Source: Toxorhynchites rutilus septentrionalis (lineage: Eukaryota > Arthropoda > Insecta > Diptera > Culicidae). Taken from it: a stretch of DNA of 64,000 nt. Where the stretch lies: the NCBI RefSeq assembly GCF_029784135.1, contig NC_073744.1, positions 70,606,593-70,670,592 on the forward strand. Direction: 5' to 3'. Under the pieces are notes generated by a model, which saw only the letters and a list, made by a program, of their open reading frames with translations, was not told where the DNA came from and made no database searches. Positions 37,196 through 48,066 of the stretch are shown here, piece by piece. Made by a program: the position numbers and the translations under genes. How positions within the stretch are numbered: position 1 is the first letter of the stretch; the number at the start of each line of letters is the position of its first letter.

Positions 37196-38741
37196 TAAAG
37201 TGACCAGATGGTCAGAGGTCTAACGCGGGACACAAAAAAAAACAACACGTTATGTATGTACGTTATGTGAACATAAACCATGGTTTAGCGAGTCTAAACT
37301 GATCAGCATTATTTCTTTCTGAATATCGGCACTCAGTTGTGATTTTTCGGGGGCTTAGATTTTGTTTACGCCCGAAAATCACTCGCTTAATCAGAGCATT
37401 TAAGCCTGGCAAGCACGATTTAGATTATACAATTTTTTTCAAATTACCGAATGGAATGCTCGAAAATTCCAATTCATTTTTCATCGATTTTAGTGTTAAC
37501 GTATGCATTCAAAAAAATGGACTAATTTCGCATGGCGATGAAAGATAAATTATAGAAGAAAATTTTCTTTAAATCTTACGTTTATTAAGTCTACAACAAA
37601 ATTGATTCAAGTCTGTTGATCCGCAGCAGCAGCACTGTCAAGCAACTTGATGATTTTTCCATATTGCAAGCTCTACCTCACAGCGAAGAAGTTGGACAGG
37701 CACTTTGTGTCCGCCAGATATAGCCGATCTGGTATTTACAATATCATCTCTTTGCCGCTCCTTAAGCCGGTAGATCGAAGCAACCGGCCAAACGGTGGAG
37801 AAGAATCTGGCCAAAATGGACATAGAATTTAACGAATGGCAGGGGCCGGCATTTAACGTTCCCCAGGTAAGCGATGACGTCAAATATATCATTCACATCA
37901 AGTTCTCGAAGAAGGTCCTTCTCTGACAGACGTGAAGGGAATGTACAAGCCGTTTTTTTTTCGAATCATATGGTGAATGGAGAGATATATAGTACGAAGT
38001 GCTTGCCGGAGTTGGGAAGGTGATGTGGTCTTTATGCCGAACCTGGGATCAGCCCATTATGCCAAAAGATCACTGGAGGATGGATCGACTGGAGATAAAC
38101 ATTGTCACGAAGACCACCAACCTTCCCGACATTTCCCAGCTGCGCCCGATAGAAAACTTTTGGGCGAATGGCCAAAATAGAGAGACAGACGACCACCAAA
38201 GCCACGAAAAGGTAAAATAACACGCCGATATACATCTTTTCATCGGCCATGGTTCAGGTTCCGGCCAACTTCCGTAAGACCGCCCAGTACTTCATTTACG
38301 ATACTTCATCAAACAACTCTGCCTCTTCCTGTCGAGTATACACTAGTTCTTCCGGCTTATTTAAAACGTTAGGCCCTTACCGAGTTAGGGGACCAAAGAT
38401 GAACTTTTCGTCTGACTCACGTTGGTCCCTGTGGATCTATAGGGGACTTTAATAAAAATCATTTTCCAATTTTGTTGCTGTCGCTTCCAGTTAACACTCT
38501 CTAAACAAAAAGCATGCATTAGAAGCGCTCTTGAACAGTCTGCCAGATAAAAGTTTTTTTAAGGTTCATCCATTTAAGAAAATCAACATGATCAAATTGT
38601 GATATTGAAATAAATTGATATCGCGGGACATTTTCGTTTCTTTTGCCAAATGCGGGACTTTTCGCGGGACGAAATCTTACGCGGGACATTTTGTTGAAAT
38701 GTAGGACTGTACCGCGTAACGCGGGACGCCTGGTCAGTTTA
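37196..38741 (+). mobile_element. hAT-type element, 1.55 kb, with perfect 8-bp target duplication
   Basis: TAAAGTGACCAG at the left and its inverse CTGGTCAGTTTA at the right (one mismatch), flanked on both sides by CCTTTGGG (37188-37195 and 38742-38749). Eight-bp duplications and short terminal repeats are typical of hAT. Subterminal regions share GCGGGACA repeats. No hAT transposase was seen. The interior instead carries a Tc1-type transposase fragment. Confidence 0.8.
37960..38225 (+). pseudogene. Tc1/D37E-like transposase C-terminal fragment inside the hAT element
   Basis: One frame gives VFMPNLGSAHYAKRSLE, corresponding to the region around the second catalytic Asp (usually WPDLASAHYA; here Asp is replaced by Asn). 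A second frame then gives TTNLPDISQLRPIENFWA, the third catalytic-residue region. A frameshift separates them. Upstream, at 37640-37900, are further short pieces that may belong to the same gene. Being inside hAT ends, it was either inserted or captured. Confidence 0.6.
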
Positions 38742-38847
38742 CCTTTGGGATAAGACCGTCATCTCAATTCGTCAATAAATATACGAGGGCTGTCCGATAA
38801 GTACTTAGTCTACAAAAAAAACAAAAATTTTGGAAAAGTGGCGATTT

Positions 38848-38911
38848 ATTTCTCAACATAGTCTCCTTTTAGATCGATACACTTGACCCAGCGATGCTCC
38901 AACTTCTTGAA
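38848..38911 (-). pseudogene. Mariner transposase C-terminal 21 codons
   Basis: Clear family C-terminus (LEHRWVKCIDLKGDYVEK) ending in TAA, cut off at its upstream side by insertion of the nested MITE. No catalytic residues are present in this piece. Confidence 0.75.
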
Positions 38912-39419
38912 GGGGGGCCCCGGTCTGGAAAATCTAAAAAATTGAATTTTTGTTTTTTGCATTTTTGGGAAACTGATGTCCTCAGAAATGTTGACCCAAA
39001 AGGATTTTTAGATATTCGACTTTATGGGAAAGTTACATCCAAATGTATGATGTCTCCCCAAGGGATATAGTTTTGCTGTACAAATTTCAAACACGTTTTT
39101 CTCAAAACCATGTTTTCTCAACTGGTGGTATCTCAGTCTCTCTATTGTCCTGAGGTTTCAAAATATTCATTGGAATTCGTTCTGCGACACTTCGTTGCTT
39201 CAGAACCGATACCACCAGCAAGGTATCGATTTTCAGATAGCATCTACGCATCCGGCTGTCAACAACGTAATATTCATTCACTCAAAAAATGGAAAATACA
39301 TCTTCAAATATACCATACACAATAACCAAAATACTCGAACAGTCCACTTCATACCTAACATCCGAAAAAAAAATCACGAGAATTCATTATTTTCCGACCT
39401 TCCAGACAGGGGTCCCCCC
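38911..39419. mobile_element. Nested 509-bp MITE, possibly piggyBac-like
   Basis: Inverted ends GGGGGGCCCCGGTCTGGAA and inverse of TTCCAGACAGGGGTCCCCCC. The right flank is TTAA and the left TGAA, so a TTAA-type duplication with one change is plausible. It interrupts the mariner C-terminal codons. Non-coding. Confidence 0.65.
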
Positions 39420-39896
39420 TTAATCCATCTGAAAAATACGTTTTCTCGAGGTCTGCAAACAAGGTCTCCGTGGCGACGATGACCTCCTCTTTCGACCCAA
39501 ATTTCTACCCGGCGAGTGACTTTTTCAAGTTTGGAAACAAAAAAAAAAGTCTCACGGGACCAAATTTGGAGAATACGGTAGATGGGGCAGCAGTTCGTAG
39601 TGTAACTCGATCGATTTCGCCGTGGCGACGACGGAATTTCCACTTTAACCATTTTTCTGAAATCCGCGAACACGCCCGCTTCCACACACGGTCAAAACAA
39701 AACTACGAGTCCGACTCAGCTGAAATTTTGACAGTGGCCGTTTACGTGAATGTACTACACGATAGTAATCTCTCTTGCGATACTGACACCATCGGGTCAA
39801 GTACTTATCGGACCGCCCTCGTATGTTTGAATGTTTGTAGGGTTGTCCCACATTAATAGAAAATTGTTCCTGTTCCTGTTGACTGATTGATCTGAA

Positions 39897-40690
39897 ATTT
39901 AGAAAACACCTTTGATTCTACTGTCATTATAAAACTGCGTATTCCATGATCTTGAAAAATTCAATTCGGCCATCGCTAAAAAATGGCTGAATGAATTGAC
40001 TTGGAGAACACAATACATAATAAACAACCTAAATTCTAATAGGTCGCCGCCACTAAATAGTCGACTATGTATTTCTTGCAATCCTCTCAATATCGGTATC
40101 AAATGAATTGATTTGACTAATAGAATACGGTACATCATGAAAATATTCCGAAGAAAATTAGGTAAGAAATAAACATTGGATTTCCATTATCCACAGTAGT
40201 TAGTTGTTTCATCATATACCCCTCGGTTTTATTTTAGTCTCATCAATACCCTAGATTAATGAAGGAATGGGAGTGATAACTACTAACTGCTACTTGCCTA
40301 ATTATTTTCTAGCTTTTAGTACTTTAAACCGTTTAACTTAACACGTTTTATTACTTATTATATTATCTAGTTTTTATAAATATAAAATCAATTATCTGTA
40401 TCATTAGGATACTTTTTATTTCTTACCTATCTTTCTTCGGAATATTTTGATGACGTACTGTATTCTATTAATCAAATCATTTCATTTGATACCAATATTG
40501 AGGGGATTGCAAAAAAATACATAGTTGACCATTTTGTGGCGGTGATCTTTTCGAATTTATGTTGTTCAAAATGTAGTTATTCTCCAAGTCAATCCATTCA
40601 GCCATTTTTTAGCGGCGGCCAAATTGAATTTTTCAAGATCATGGAATACAAAGTTTTATAATGACAGTAGAATTAAATGTATTTTCCAAA
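39897..40690. mobile_element. Foldback element with about 280-bp inverted arms
   Basis: The left arm 39897-40175 and right arm 40420-40690 are inverse copies (for example ATTCTACTGTCATTATAAAA against TTTTATAATGACAGTAGAAT, and TTCGGAATATTTT against AAAATATTCCGAA), about 85-90% alike. A 245-bp AT-rich loop lies between. No coding sequence. Confidence 0.75.
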
Positions 40691-41175
40691 GGGCCTGGCC
40701 GGGTAAGGGAAGAAAAAGTGCCCCCAAACGAAATCACCAGCTGTATGGCAAATATTGTATAGGATTTCCAGCGGTTTTTTGGACCCCTATGTGGCTTAAC
40801 ATATGATCTATAGTAAAAAACGTACTTTTTCGCTTATTTCACGCCATCCTCAAAAGCTAAAAATTTGAAAAAAAATACTAATGTGCATCTCACTACGGTG
40901 TATCAAGCAAAAAAAAAAATTCATGGAAAATTGAAGTACTAAAAAAGTATTGAAATTTTTTATTTTTTTGGGATTTAGAGATTCAGTACTACTCTAATTC
41001 ATATTTAAATGTGTTCCTACGACTTGATTTTTTCCGGTGTTGCGCGGCATAATTTTTTTTTTTGTATTAACAGGGGCTAGCTGGTTAAGGGAGTAAAGAA
41101 TACACCCAAACCAAATCATCAACAGTATGAAAAATATTGTATAGGGTATCAAATGAAACATTTTGGCAGTAGTAC
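40691..41175. repeat. About 385-bp tandem repeat, GGCCTGGCCGGGTAAGGGA family, copy A
   Basis: Units begin near 40692 and 41073 with GGGTAAGGGA(A/G)..AAAAAGTGCCCCCAAAC-like sequence and CTGTATGGCAAATATTGTAT. A second, better array lies at 56310-57130, and a partial unit at 41620-41850. Nearby poly-A/T runs vary in length between units. Confidence 0.7.
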
Positions 41176-42910
41176 CTGATCGACAGCAGGAGTGGAGTGA
41201 TATGCGACGGTGATATATCGCGCGTAATTGTCCTTCAACGTGAATGATTCAGGAACAGGATCAGTATATTCTGCTTCTATTCTAGGTACCACAACAAGTG
41301 TATACAGAAACAAAAACTGTTTATTTGAACTAATTTATCTTATAAATTATAAATAGAACTGCGGAATAAAGTATGAGAATGCTAATATATTTCACGATGT
41401 TTGTTGGATAATAGTTGATCGTGCACTGAAGGGTTCTCTCCGAGATAATCTACTCGCAGCCTCCTAATCGCACCACTATCACTAGTAGTCAACCGTGTAA
41501 CGGCGAGTATGAGCTTGATCCATGATAGGGTGAAGTGGAAAGTTGCTGTTCGTGGATGCAATGCAGATGTAGGAGTTTTGAGTTTACGAACAGTACCATG
41601 TATTTGAGTCCTTATATGGTACATCATAGGATCTATGGTGAAAATGCACGTTTTCGTTTTTTTCACGCCATTCTCAATAGCTTTGATACAAAATGTAACA
41701 TAATTATTCCTTGAAGGATTTCTTGATTTCTTGAGGATTACGCGGAAAAAAATTTTTTGGCCTTTGGGCATTTTTAATTTATTTTGAATTCAGAGACACA
41801 GTACTGCTCTAATATTTATTTAAATGATGTTTTTATATGTCTAAATTTTGTCGGTATATTTGGAGCATTACACTAATTGCACTTGTGGAGAGATTATTCG
41901 GATTAATGGGAAGAACACTTTTAAATCCAAATTATTATTATTTTTTTATTGTAATCTTACAATTGAAAACCACGAACACAATAAAATAATCGAATTCAAG
42001 AAAATAAGAATGATAATGCAGACTATGAAGAAAATTATTTTTGTGTCTAGCAATGCTCTTTAAAATTCAAGATAAAATTACGCCGTAGAACATAAAAATA
42101 CACATGCGAACGCATTTAAATAAAAATTAGAGCAGTAGTGGGTAACAAAGTTATATTTTTTTTCAAAATTTCTAAATGCCAGAAAATACACTCATCAAAA
42201 AAAAATTAGAGGAACAGAGTCCGAAGCCGAAAATTTTAAGTGATTTTTGACATGCTGTAACTTCGTGAAAATCAATGCAAATCGATGGGATGCACATCAT
42301 TTTGCAGCTACAACTTTAAGGTATTAGAATATTTTACGTACATGTCTTTGGTGTGTGTAGGTGTAGTGGGTAACAATATCGGGAATAAATGAAAAATCGA
42401 TTTTTCCTTGTTTTAGAATATTTTGGACTGACCCAACTTTTTGCTGACCAACTCAACAGCAAATCCAATTAACCTTACCAACCAGCTTTTATTTCGTTCC
42501 AAGAACGATTCTGTAGAACCTTCCCAGCTTTTTTTTAGTTCCAAGAATGTTTCCGTAGGACCTTCGCACACAGAGATATTTTAATTTACAAACAGAGCAA
42601 GCTGAATGAAACCGTTAAAAAGTAACTGTTTGTTTGGAAACTGCGACCATCTTGGGTTTGGATTTTTCATGATCTGCTGTATTGTACCAGTCGGACACTT
42701 TCATTTGATACGCATTTTGATGGGACTTTGACAAAAAAAATGGCGCCATATGAAATTATTATACAAATGATTCAAAATTTCCGATCTAAAAATAAGAAAA
42801 ATCAAAAATAAAATACTCCGGATAATCGAGTCCGACCTATATATTATACAAATGGTTACCAGTATTTGAGAGTCATGACATTTTCTGTTATTTTTTGGCT
42901 CCTTTAAACT
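41176..42910. other. Non-coding intron sequence with partial repeat copies
   Basis: Contains the partial unit at 41620-41850 (TAGGATCTATGGTGAAAATG, TTTTTTTCACGCCATTCTCA). The remainder is unrecognised AT-rich DNA. A 129-codon minus-strand open frame at 41382-41771 overlaps the repeat and shows no domain. Confidence 0.45.
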
Positions 42911-42914
42911 TATA

Positions 42915-44186
42915 TTAGGCTGTCAAAAAAGTCCTGCGGTATTTCCGCGAGGTGTCGTTGTAAGCGCGTAGTTCTAGTTGTATTCATTGTATCGAGTCAT
43001 ACTATAACTTGTTGGAAAGGTATTCTTGCGCGCTATAATATAGTCCTTGACAGTGTTTTGTTTGGTTAAGTCGTTCGTGAGTTATAGTGTCGCAAATATG
43101 GAGCAAAATAAAGAGAAAATCCGACATATTTTACAGTACTACTATGACAAAGGCAAAAATGCATCTCAAGCTGCCAATAAAATTTGTGCAGTTTATGGAC
43201 CCGATACAGTTTCCATTTCCACCGCACAACGATGGTTTCAACGTTTTCGTTCTGGTGTAGAGGTCGTCGAAGATGCGCCACGCTCCGGAAGGCCTGTCGT
43301 CGAAAATTGCGACAAAATCGCTGAATTAGCCGAGAAAGACCGGCATAGTAGCAGCCGTAGCATCGGCCAAGAGCTGGGGATAAGTCATCAAACCGTTATT
43401 AACCATTTGAAGAAGCTTGGATTCACAAAGAAGCTCGATGTATGGGTGCCACACACGTTGACGCAAAAAAACATCTTTGACCGTATCGACGCATGTGAGA
43501 CGCTGCTGAATCGCAACAAAATCGACCCGTTTCTGAAGCGGATGGTGACTGGCGATGAAAAGTGGGTCACTTACGACAACGTGAAGTGCAAACGGTCGTG
43601 GTCGAAGCCCGCTGAAGCGGCTCAGACGGTGGCCAAGTCCTCATTAACGGCCAGGAAGGTTCTGCTGTGTGTTTGGTGGAATTGTCAAAGAATAATCTAT
43701 TATGAGCTGCTTCCCTATGGCCAAACGCTCAATTCGGACCTGTACTGCCAACAACTGGACTCATGAAGAAGAGACCATCTTTGATAAACAGAGACATTGT
43801 CTTCCATCAGGACAACGCCAGGCCACACACTTCTTTGGTGACGCGCCAGAAGCTCCGGGAGCTCGGATGGGAGGTTCTTTTGCATCCGCCGTATAGTCCG
43901 GACCTTGCACCAAGTGACTACCACCTGTTTTTGTCCATGGCGAACGAGCTAGGTAGTCAAAAGTTCACAAAGGCCACAAAAGAGGCCTGTGAAAATTGGC
44001 TAACCGAGTATTTTGCCAATAAGGAAGCGAGCTTCTATAACAGGGGTATTATGAAGTTGGCATCTCGTTGGGAACAAGTCATCGAACAAAACGGCGCATA
44101 TTTGACTTAAAACAGATGATTGTAACTAATTTTATGAACAAATGAAAATTCAAAAAAAATGCCGCAGGACTTTTTTGACAGCCTAA
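42915..44186 (+). mobile_element. Nearly full-length mariner, 1,272 bp
   Basis: Perfect terminal inverted repeats of about 25 bp, starting TTAGGCTGTCAAAAAAGTCC, with the same sequence inverted at the right, flanked by TA. Length is that of an intact mariner. It carries one transposase gene with a single frameshift. Perfect ends imply recent insertion. Confidence 0.93.
43098..44110 (+). pseudogene. Mariner transposase, D,D34D, about 337 codons, one frameshift
   Basis: Cut-and-paste transposase. It starts MEQNKEKIRHILQYYYDKGK, followed by two helix-turn-helix motifs (first ending AQRWFQRFRSG; second QELGISHQTVINHLKKLG) and the WVPHTL linker motif. The first catalytic Asp is in TGDEKW, the second in FHQDNARPH and the third in YSPDLAPSDYHLF; 34 residues lie between the second and third, so D,D34D is complete. 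The first frame stops at TGA 43764-43766 just after NSDLYCQQLD. The second frame resumes at about 43763 with MKKRPSLINRDIV and runs to the stop at 44108-44110. A short deletion, not multiple of three, at this point best explains the break. All key residues survive. Confidence 0.92.
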
Positions 44187-44189
44187 TAT

Positions 44190-44771
44190 AACTGTGCCTG
44201 TACAAATAAACGATTTATAAAAAAAAACTCATGATTTGACGGTTGTACGACACTATAAATGAAGTCCGATAAATGGAAGCTGACATTTTGCAAACGATAT
44301 TTTTTCGTGTGAATCAACATTTTTTTAAATGTTACGTTTGAAAATTCGAAGGTACTTTTTTCCCATACATCCTTTGGCACTCTAGAGTGCATATTTCCAA
44401 TGTTTATTTCCTGTGATGGAGCGAAAGGAGCATTTGTTTGCATTACGTTAATCTTCCATCTTTTCTATGCAAAACTTTATATCCATGTAATTTATAACCA
44501 GTTTCCGTTTATTCATGAATTATGTATAAATATTCATTGAGTTTGTGGAACAGCATTTGAATTGTATTATTATTTTTCTATCATTTATAATTCATAGCAA
44601 ATCGTGATGCTTCAAGCCTCTGTTATAACACAAAACAGTTGTGATTGAGTTGGGAAAAAATCATCCGAAAGGAATAACAAAAAACGACTGTTTGTTATTG
44701 CTGTCACAATATCCGATCATGTTGATTAATATTCTGCTCTATCTCTATTCGCACTATGCGTTTCGTTGCAG
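44190..44771 (+). other. End of the receptor intron
   Basis: Non-coding AT-rich DNA ending with TTTCGTTGCAG acceptor at 44771. Confidence 0.5.
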
Positions 44772-45296
44772 ATGGAATATATCCGACGTCGACAGCACAT
44801 ATCCACAATTGACACTAGCAGCCCGAGTCGGCTGCTGTTGACAACCACAGCCCAGAGCCAGAACTTCATGGGTTCGACGATGGCGCTGCACAACAATCAC
44901 ACCGCCAGTCTGGGATATTGCACCTTGAGAAACGGTGTGCCCCAGCCTGCCAACTCGGTGACCAACGTATCCATGAGTCATATGCCAAGCGCGTTTACAA
45001 CAGCATCGCACACCACCTGTACCCTGCCGAGGCATCCGCCGGGTGCCGCTGTAATGAATCCTGCCGGTCCGATTGGTGCCCACCACTGGCCATCGTACGG
45101 TGGCACCATAGCGGGTGTCCGGAACATGACTACCATCTCGGTGACCAACAGTCAGCAAGTGGTGCCTCCGCCACCTTCCACCATTGCGATGCAGCATCTG
45201 GGGCCACAGCCAAGGACGCGGGTCTGCATAGGACTGCCTGAGGATGACGTGTCCGCCGATACGCCGCTCATGGTAAAAAGAGAAAGCACCGTATGA
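44772..45296 (+). CDS. Sidestep-family receptor, terminal cytoplasmic exon
   Basis: Begins after TTGCAG in phase 0, matching the phase-0 donor at 36008, with MEYIRRRQHISTIDTSSPSR. It encodes about 174 residues of low-complexity cytoplasmic tail rich in Ser, Thr, Pro and His (e.g. TTISVTNSQQVVPPPPST) and ends LPEDDVSADTPLMVKRESTV before TGA at 45294-45296. The last four residues, ESTV, fit a class I PDZ-domain ligand (S/T-x-hydrophobic). GC content and codon use differ sharply from the AT-rich flanks, supporting real coding. I infer continuity with the FN3 and membrane exons from strand, phase and composition; a transcript would confirm it. Confidence 0.72.
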   Translation: MEYIRRRQHISTIDTSSPSRLLLTTTAQSQNFMGSTMALHNNHTASLGYCTLRNGVPQPANSVTNVSMSHMPSAFTTASHTTCTLPRHPPGAAVMNPAGPIGAHHWPSYGGTIAGVRNMTTISVTNSQQVVPPPPSTIAMQHLGPQPRTRVCIGLPEDDVSADTPLMVKRESTV

Positions 45297-46837
45297 CTAT
45301 AGGAATCTCACAGGGTCGGTGATACGGCCCTGTGAGGCTCTCCCCGAACGTAGCTGCCCGGAGGCAGGGGACCCGGGGCAAGACTTAAACAATAATTAGA
45401 AACTGTTCGAACAAAAGATACCAGAGTGGAGGTAAAATATTTACGAGGAACGAATCCATCTTCTAGTAAAACTCATTTATCCTGTTCTTGTTTTTTTTTT
45501 TTTGCATCGGGACCATGATATGCTCGATGATCACTTTATGTATTTCACTTTATTTCCACACTGTTTCCATGAAGGGTGTAGTTTAGAAGAGAATAACGAC
45601 GTTATTTACCATTATATCATTTTGTGATATGAACGCTGTGAAATAATCAAATCGATGCGCTCGATTTTGAGCGCGAATTAAAGTCGAGGACAGTTTAGCA
45701 CTCATCGGATCGTACATAGGAAGAATGAAGAAACGTAAAAGTAAGCGACTCGAATGAGAAATCTGTAAATAATAATTTAATTTACGACCAATCCTCAAAC
45801 CAATTTCTAAGAAACCAGCAAAGCTGGAAAGAGAGCAGCGGAAGCCAGCTGAGCACAAAAAAAAAGCATAAACTCAAGATCGTAATCTTTCCTGTAAATA
45901 TGTACATAAAATCACTGAAGAAAAGAACAGCTGAGTTGTAGACAGAGCGGCAGGAGTGAGGGAATAAAACTTTTTCCTTATGATTTGATTTCGCGCGAAC
46001 GAGTTTCTTGCATTTTACACCCGACAATCCCGGTGAAAAACGTTATCCCTGGTTGAGTTGAGTTGTTGTCGGCTTCCCGGTGGAAGGAAACCGCGTTGCT
46101 GCTGATAACTGAACCATCCGGGTTTCCCCACGCGAAAGAGGGTGAGGCGTGAAGAAGGAGAGTTAATTTAGTTTTAGCTAGAAAATAAAATTTAACGATG
46201 CACTCGGTAGTTGACTGCTGCGACTAACCGACACAAAAGGGGGAACGGGAAATGGATTTTATTGAACCGATGGCCCGAAGGAAGTGCCGTGTGATTACTG
46301 GCGTGAAACAGAAATTTACATTGATGGAGCTGAGAAAGATGGTTTAGAATGAAAGTTATTTACTGGTTGATTGCAAACACGCTTAAATCTTTTGCATTTA
46401 GGCAGAAATGTGGGCTTTAAATGTATTTTGTTCGGCGAAATGAACGACAATTCACAGTTTCGACTGTATGAAATAAATAAAATATGAAACATATAAAATT
46501 TTCCATATCGCAGCGCTGTATCTGTTTTGCTTTATTCAAGCGACAATAATTATGAGTTTGATGGATTGTAACGTGACATGCACCCGAAACAACGATGCGT
46601 CAATTGCAAAGAACAACAGTTACAGTAATTTACTTTGTTTTTATGTTAATCCTGTGCCCCCATGTCCTCTCTTTAGTAAAGGTAGATCAATAATTTAAAC
46701 AACCCGCGTTCATACCAATTAATAAATATTAATAAAAAAAACCAACGTTCGTTGCTCTTCATGGGGAGAATATTTCGAACGATAGAGACTTGTTAGTTTT
46801 CAGACCTGATATTTTATTTTTGCGTTGCACAGAGCTT
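45297..46837 (+). other. 3' untranslated region and downstream intergenic DNA
   Basis: The stop is followed by GC-moderate sequence, then AT-rich DNA with candidate poly-A signals AATAAA at about 45963 and AAAATAAAA at about 46182. The exact transcript end is not determinable. No other gene seen to 46837. Confidence 0.45.
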
Positions 46838-46945
46838 GAGCTTTAGCTTGAGTAGACTGTACACTTCTTAGTTGCTCTCAGTGATTGACTTGAACCAGCG
46901 AAATAACACAAAGAACCCACTGAATGACGCTTGGAGGTAGCAAAC
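46838..46945. repeat. Dispersed GAGCTTGAGCTT repeat, copy 2
   Basis: Same order as 23195-23340: GAGCTTGAGCTTTAGCTTGA, GTAGACTGTACACTTCTTAG, TTGCTCTCAGTGATTGAC. Sits directly before the simple-repeat block. Confidence 0.7.
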
Positions 46946-46980
46946 CATTTTCAATGCCATATTTTATTTTTGCGTTGCAC

Positions 46981-48055
46981 TGAATATGGAAACTGAAATC
47001 GGAATCCAGAATTTAAGTCTGGATACTAAATCTGGAGTATGATTGAAATCTTAATCTGAATCTGGAACCTGAAATCTGAATCTGGAATCTGAATCTGGAA
47101 TCTGAATCTGGAACATGCAACTGGAATCTGAATTCGGAATCTGAATCTAGAATCTGAATCTGGATACTGAATCTAAAATCTGAATCTGGAATATGAAACT
47201 GAAATCTGAATATGGAATCTAAAATTTGAACCTGAATCTGGAATCTAAAATATGGAATCTGAATCTGGAATTTAGATTTGGAATCTGAATCTAGAATCTG
47301 AATCTGGAATCTTAATCTGGAATATGAATCTGGATTTTGAATCTAGAATCTGAATCAGGATACTGGATCTGGAATTTGAATCTGGTATATGAATCTGAAA
47401 TATAAATCTGGAAACAAAAATCTGAAACTGAATGCGGAATCTAATTCGGAAATCTGAATCTGGACACTGAATTTGTAATCGGAATTTGAAATCTGAATCT
47501 GAAATCTGGATCTGGAATAAAAATTTGGAATCTGAATCTGGAATAGGAATTTGGAATCTGAATCTGGAATTTCAATCTAAAATCTGAATCTGGAATAAGA
47601 ATTTGGAATCTGAATCTGGAATAAGAATTTGGAATCTGAATCTGGAATCTATAATCGGAATCTGGAATCGGAATCTGGAATCTGAATCTGGAATTGGAAT
47701 TTGGAATCTGAATCTGGAATTTCAGTCTGAAATCTGAATCTGGAATCTATAATCTGAATCTGAAATCGGAATCTGGAATCTGAAATTAGAATCTGAATCT
47801 GGAATCAGAATTTTAAATCTGAATCTGGAATCTGAATCTGGAATCTGAATCTGGATACCGAATCTAGAATCTGAACCAGAAATCTGAATTTAGAATCAAA
47901 ATATAGAATCTCAATCTGGAATATTAATTTGGAATCTGAATCTAGAATCTAGAATTTTAATATGGAATCTGAATCAGGAACCTAAATCTGTAATCTGAGG
48001 ATGAAATCTGAATCTGGAATCTTAGTCTGAAATCTTAAATGTGACCAATCTCACT
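46981..48055. repeat. Degenerate minisatellite, about 13-bp unit (GAATCTGGAATCT-type)
   Basis: About 1.07 kb of TCTGAATCTGGAATCTGAA variants with many substitutions and small indels. Adenine/guanine-rich on the plus strand. The oldest-looking part of the 2.5-kb simple-repeat block. Confidence 0.95.
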
Positions 48056-48066
48056 TGAATTGATTG

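Larger units (their letters stand above)
38784..39821 (-). mobile_element. Degraded mariner with TA duplication, interrupted by a MITE
   Basis: Terminal repeats CGAGGGCTGTCCGATAAGTA and the inverse of TACTTATCGGACCGCCCTCG, flanked by TA (38782-38783, 39822-39823). The minus strand at 38911-38848 encodes FKKLEHRWVKCIDLKGDYVE followed by K and a stop, the C-terminus of a mariner transposase. The rest, beyond the nested MITE, is too decayed to read as transposase. Confidence 0.8.
36009..44771 (+). other. 8.8-kb last intron of the receptor gene, mostly transposons
   Basis: Bounded by GTGAGC and TTGCAG. It contains three mariner copies, a hAT element carrying Tc1 sequence, a foldback element, a roughly 400-bp tandem repeat and a piggyBac-like MITE. 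Apart from the candidate microexon, no host coding sequence was seen. Confidence 0.7.

Noticed and set aside
41382..41771. 129-codon minus-strand open frame
   Set aside because: Overlaps dispersed repeat sequence shared with 56-57 kb, no domain, AT-driven codon use.
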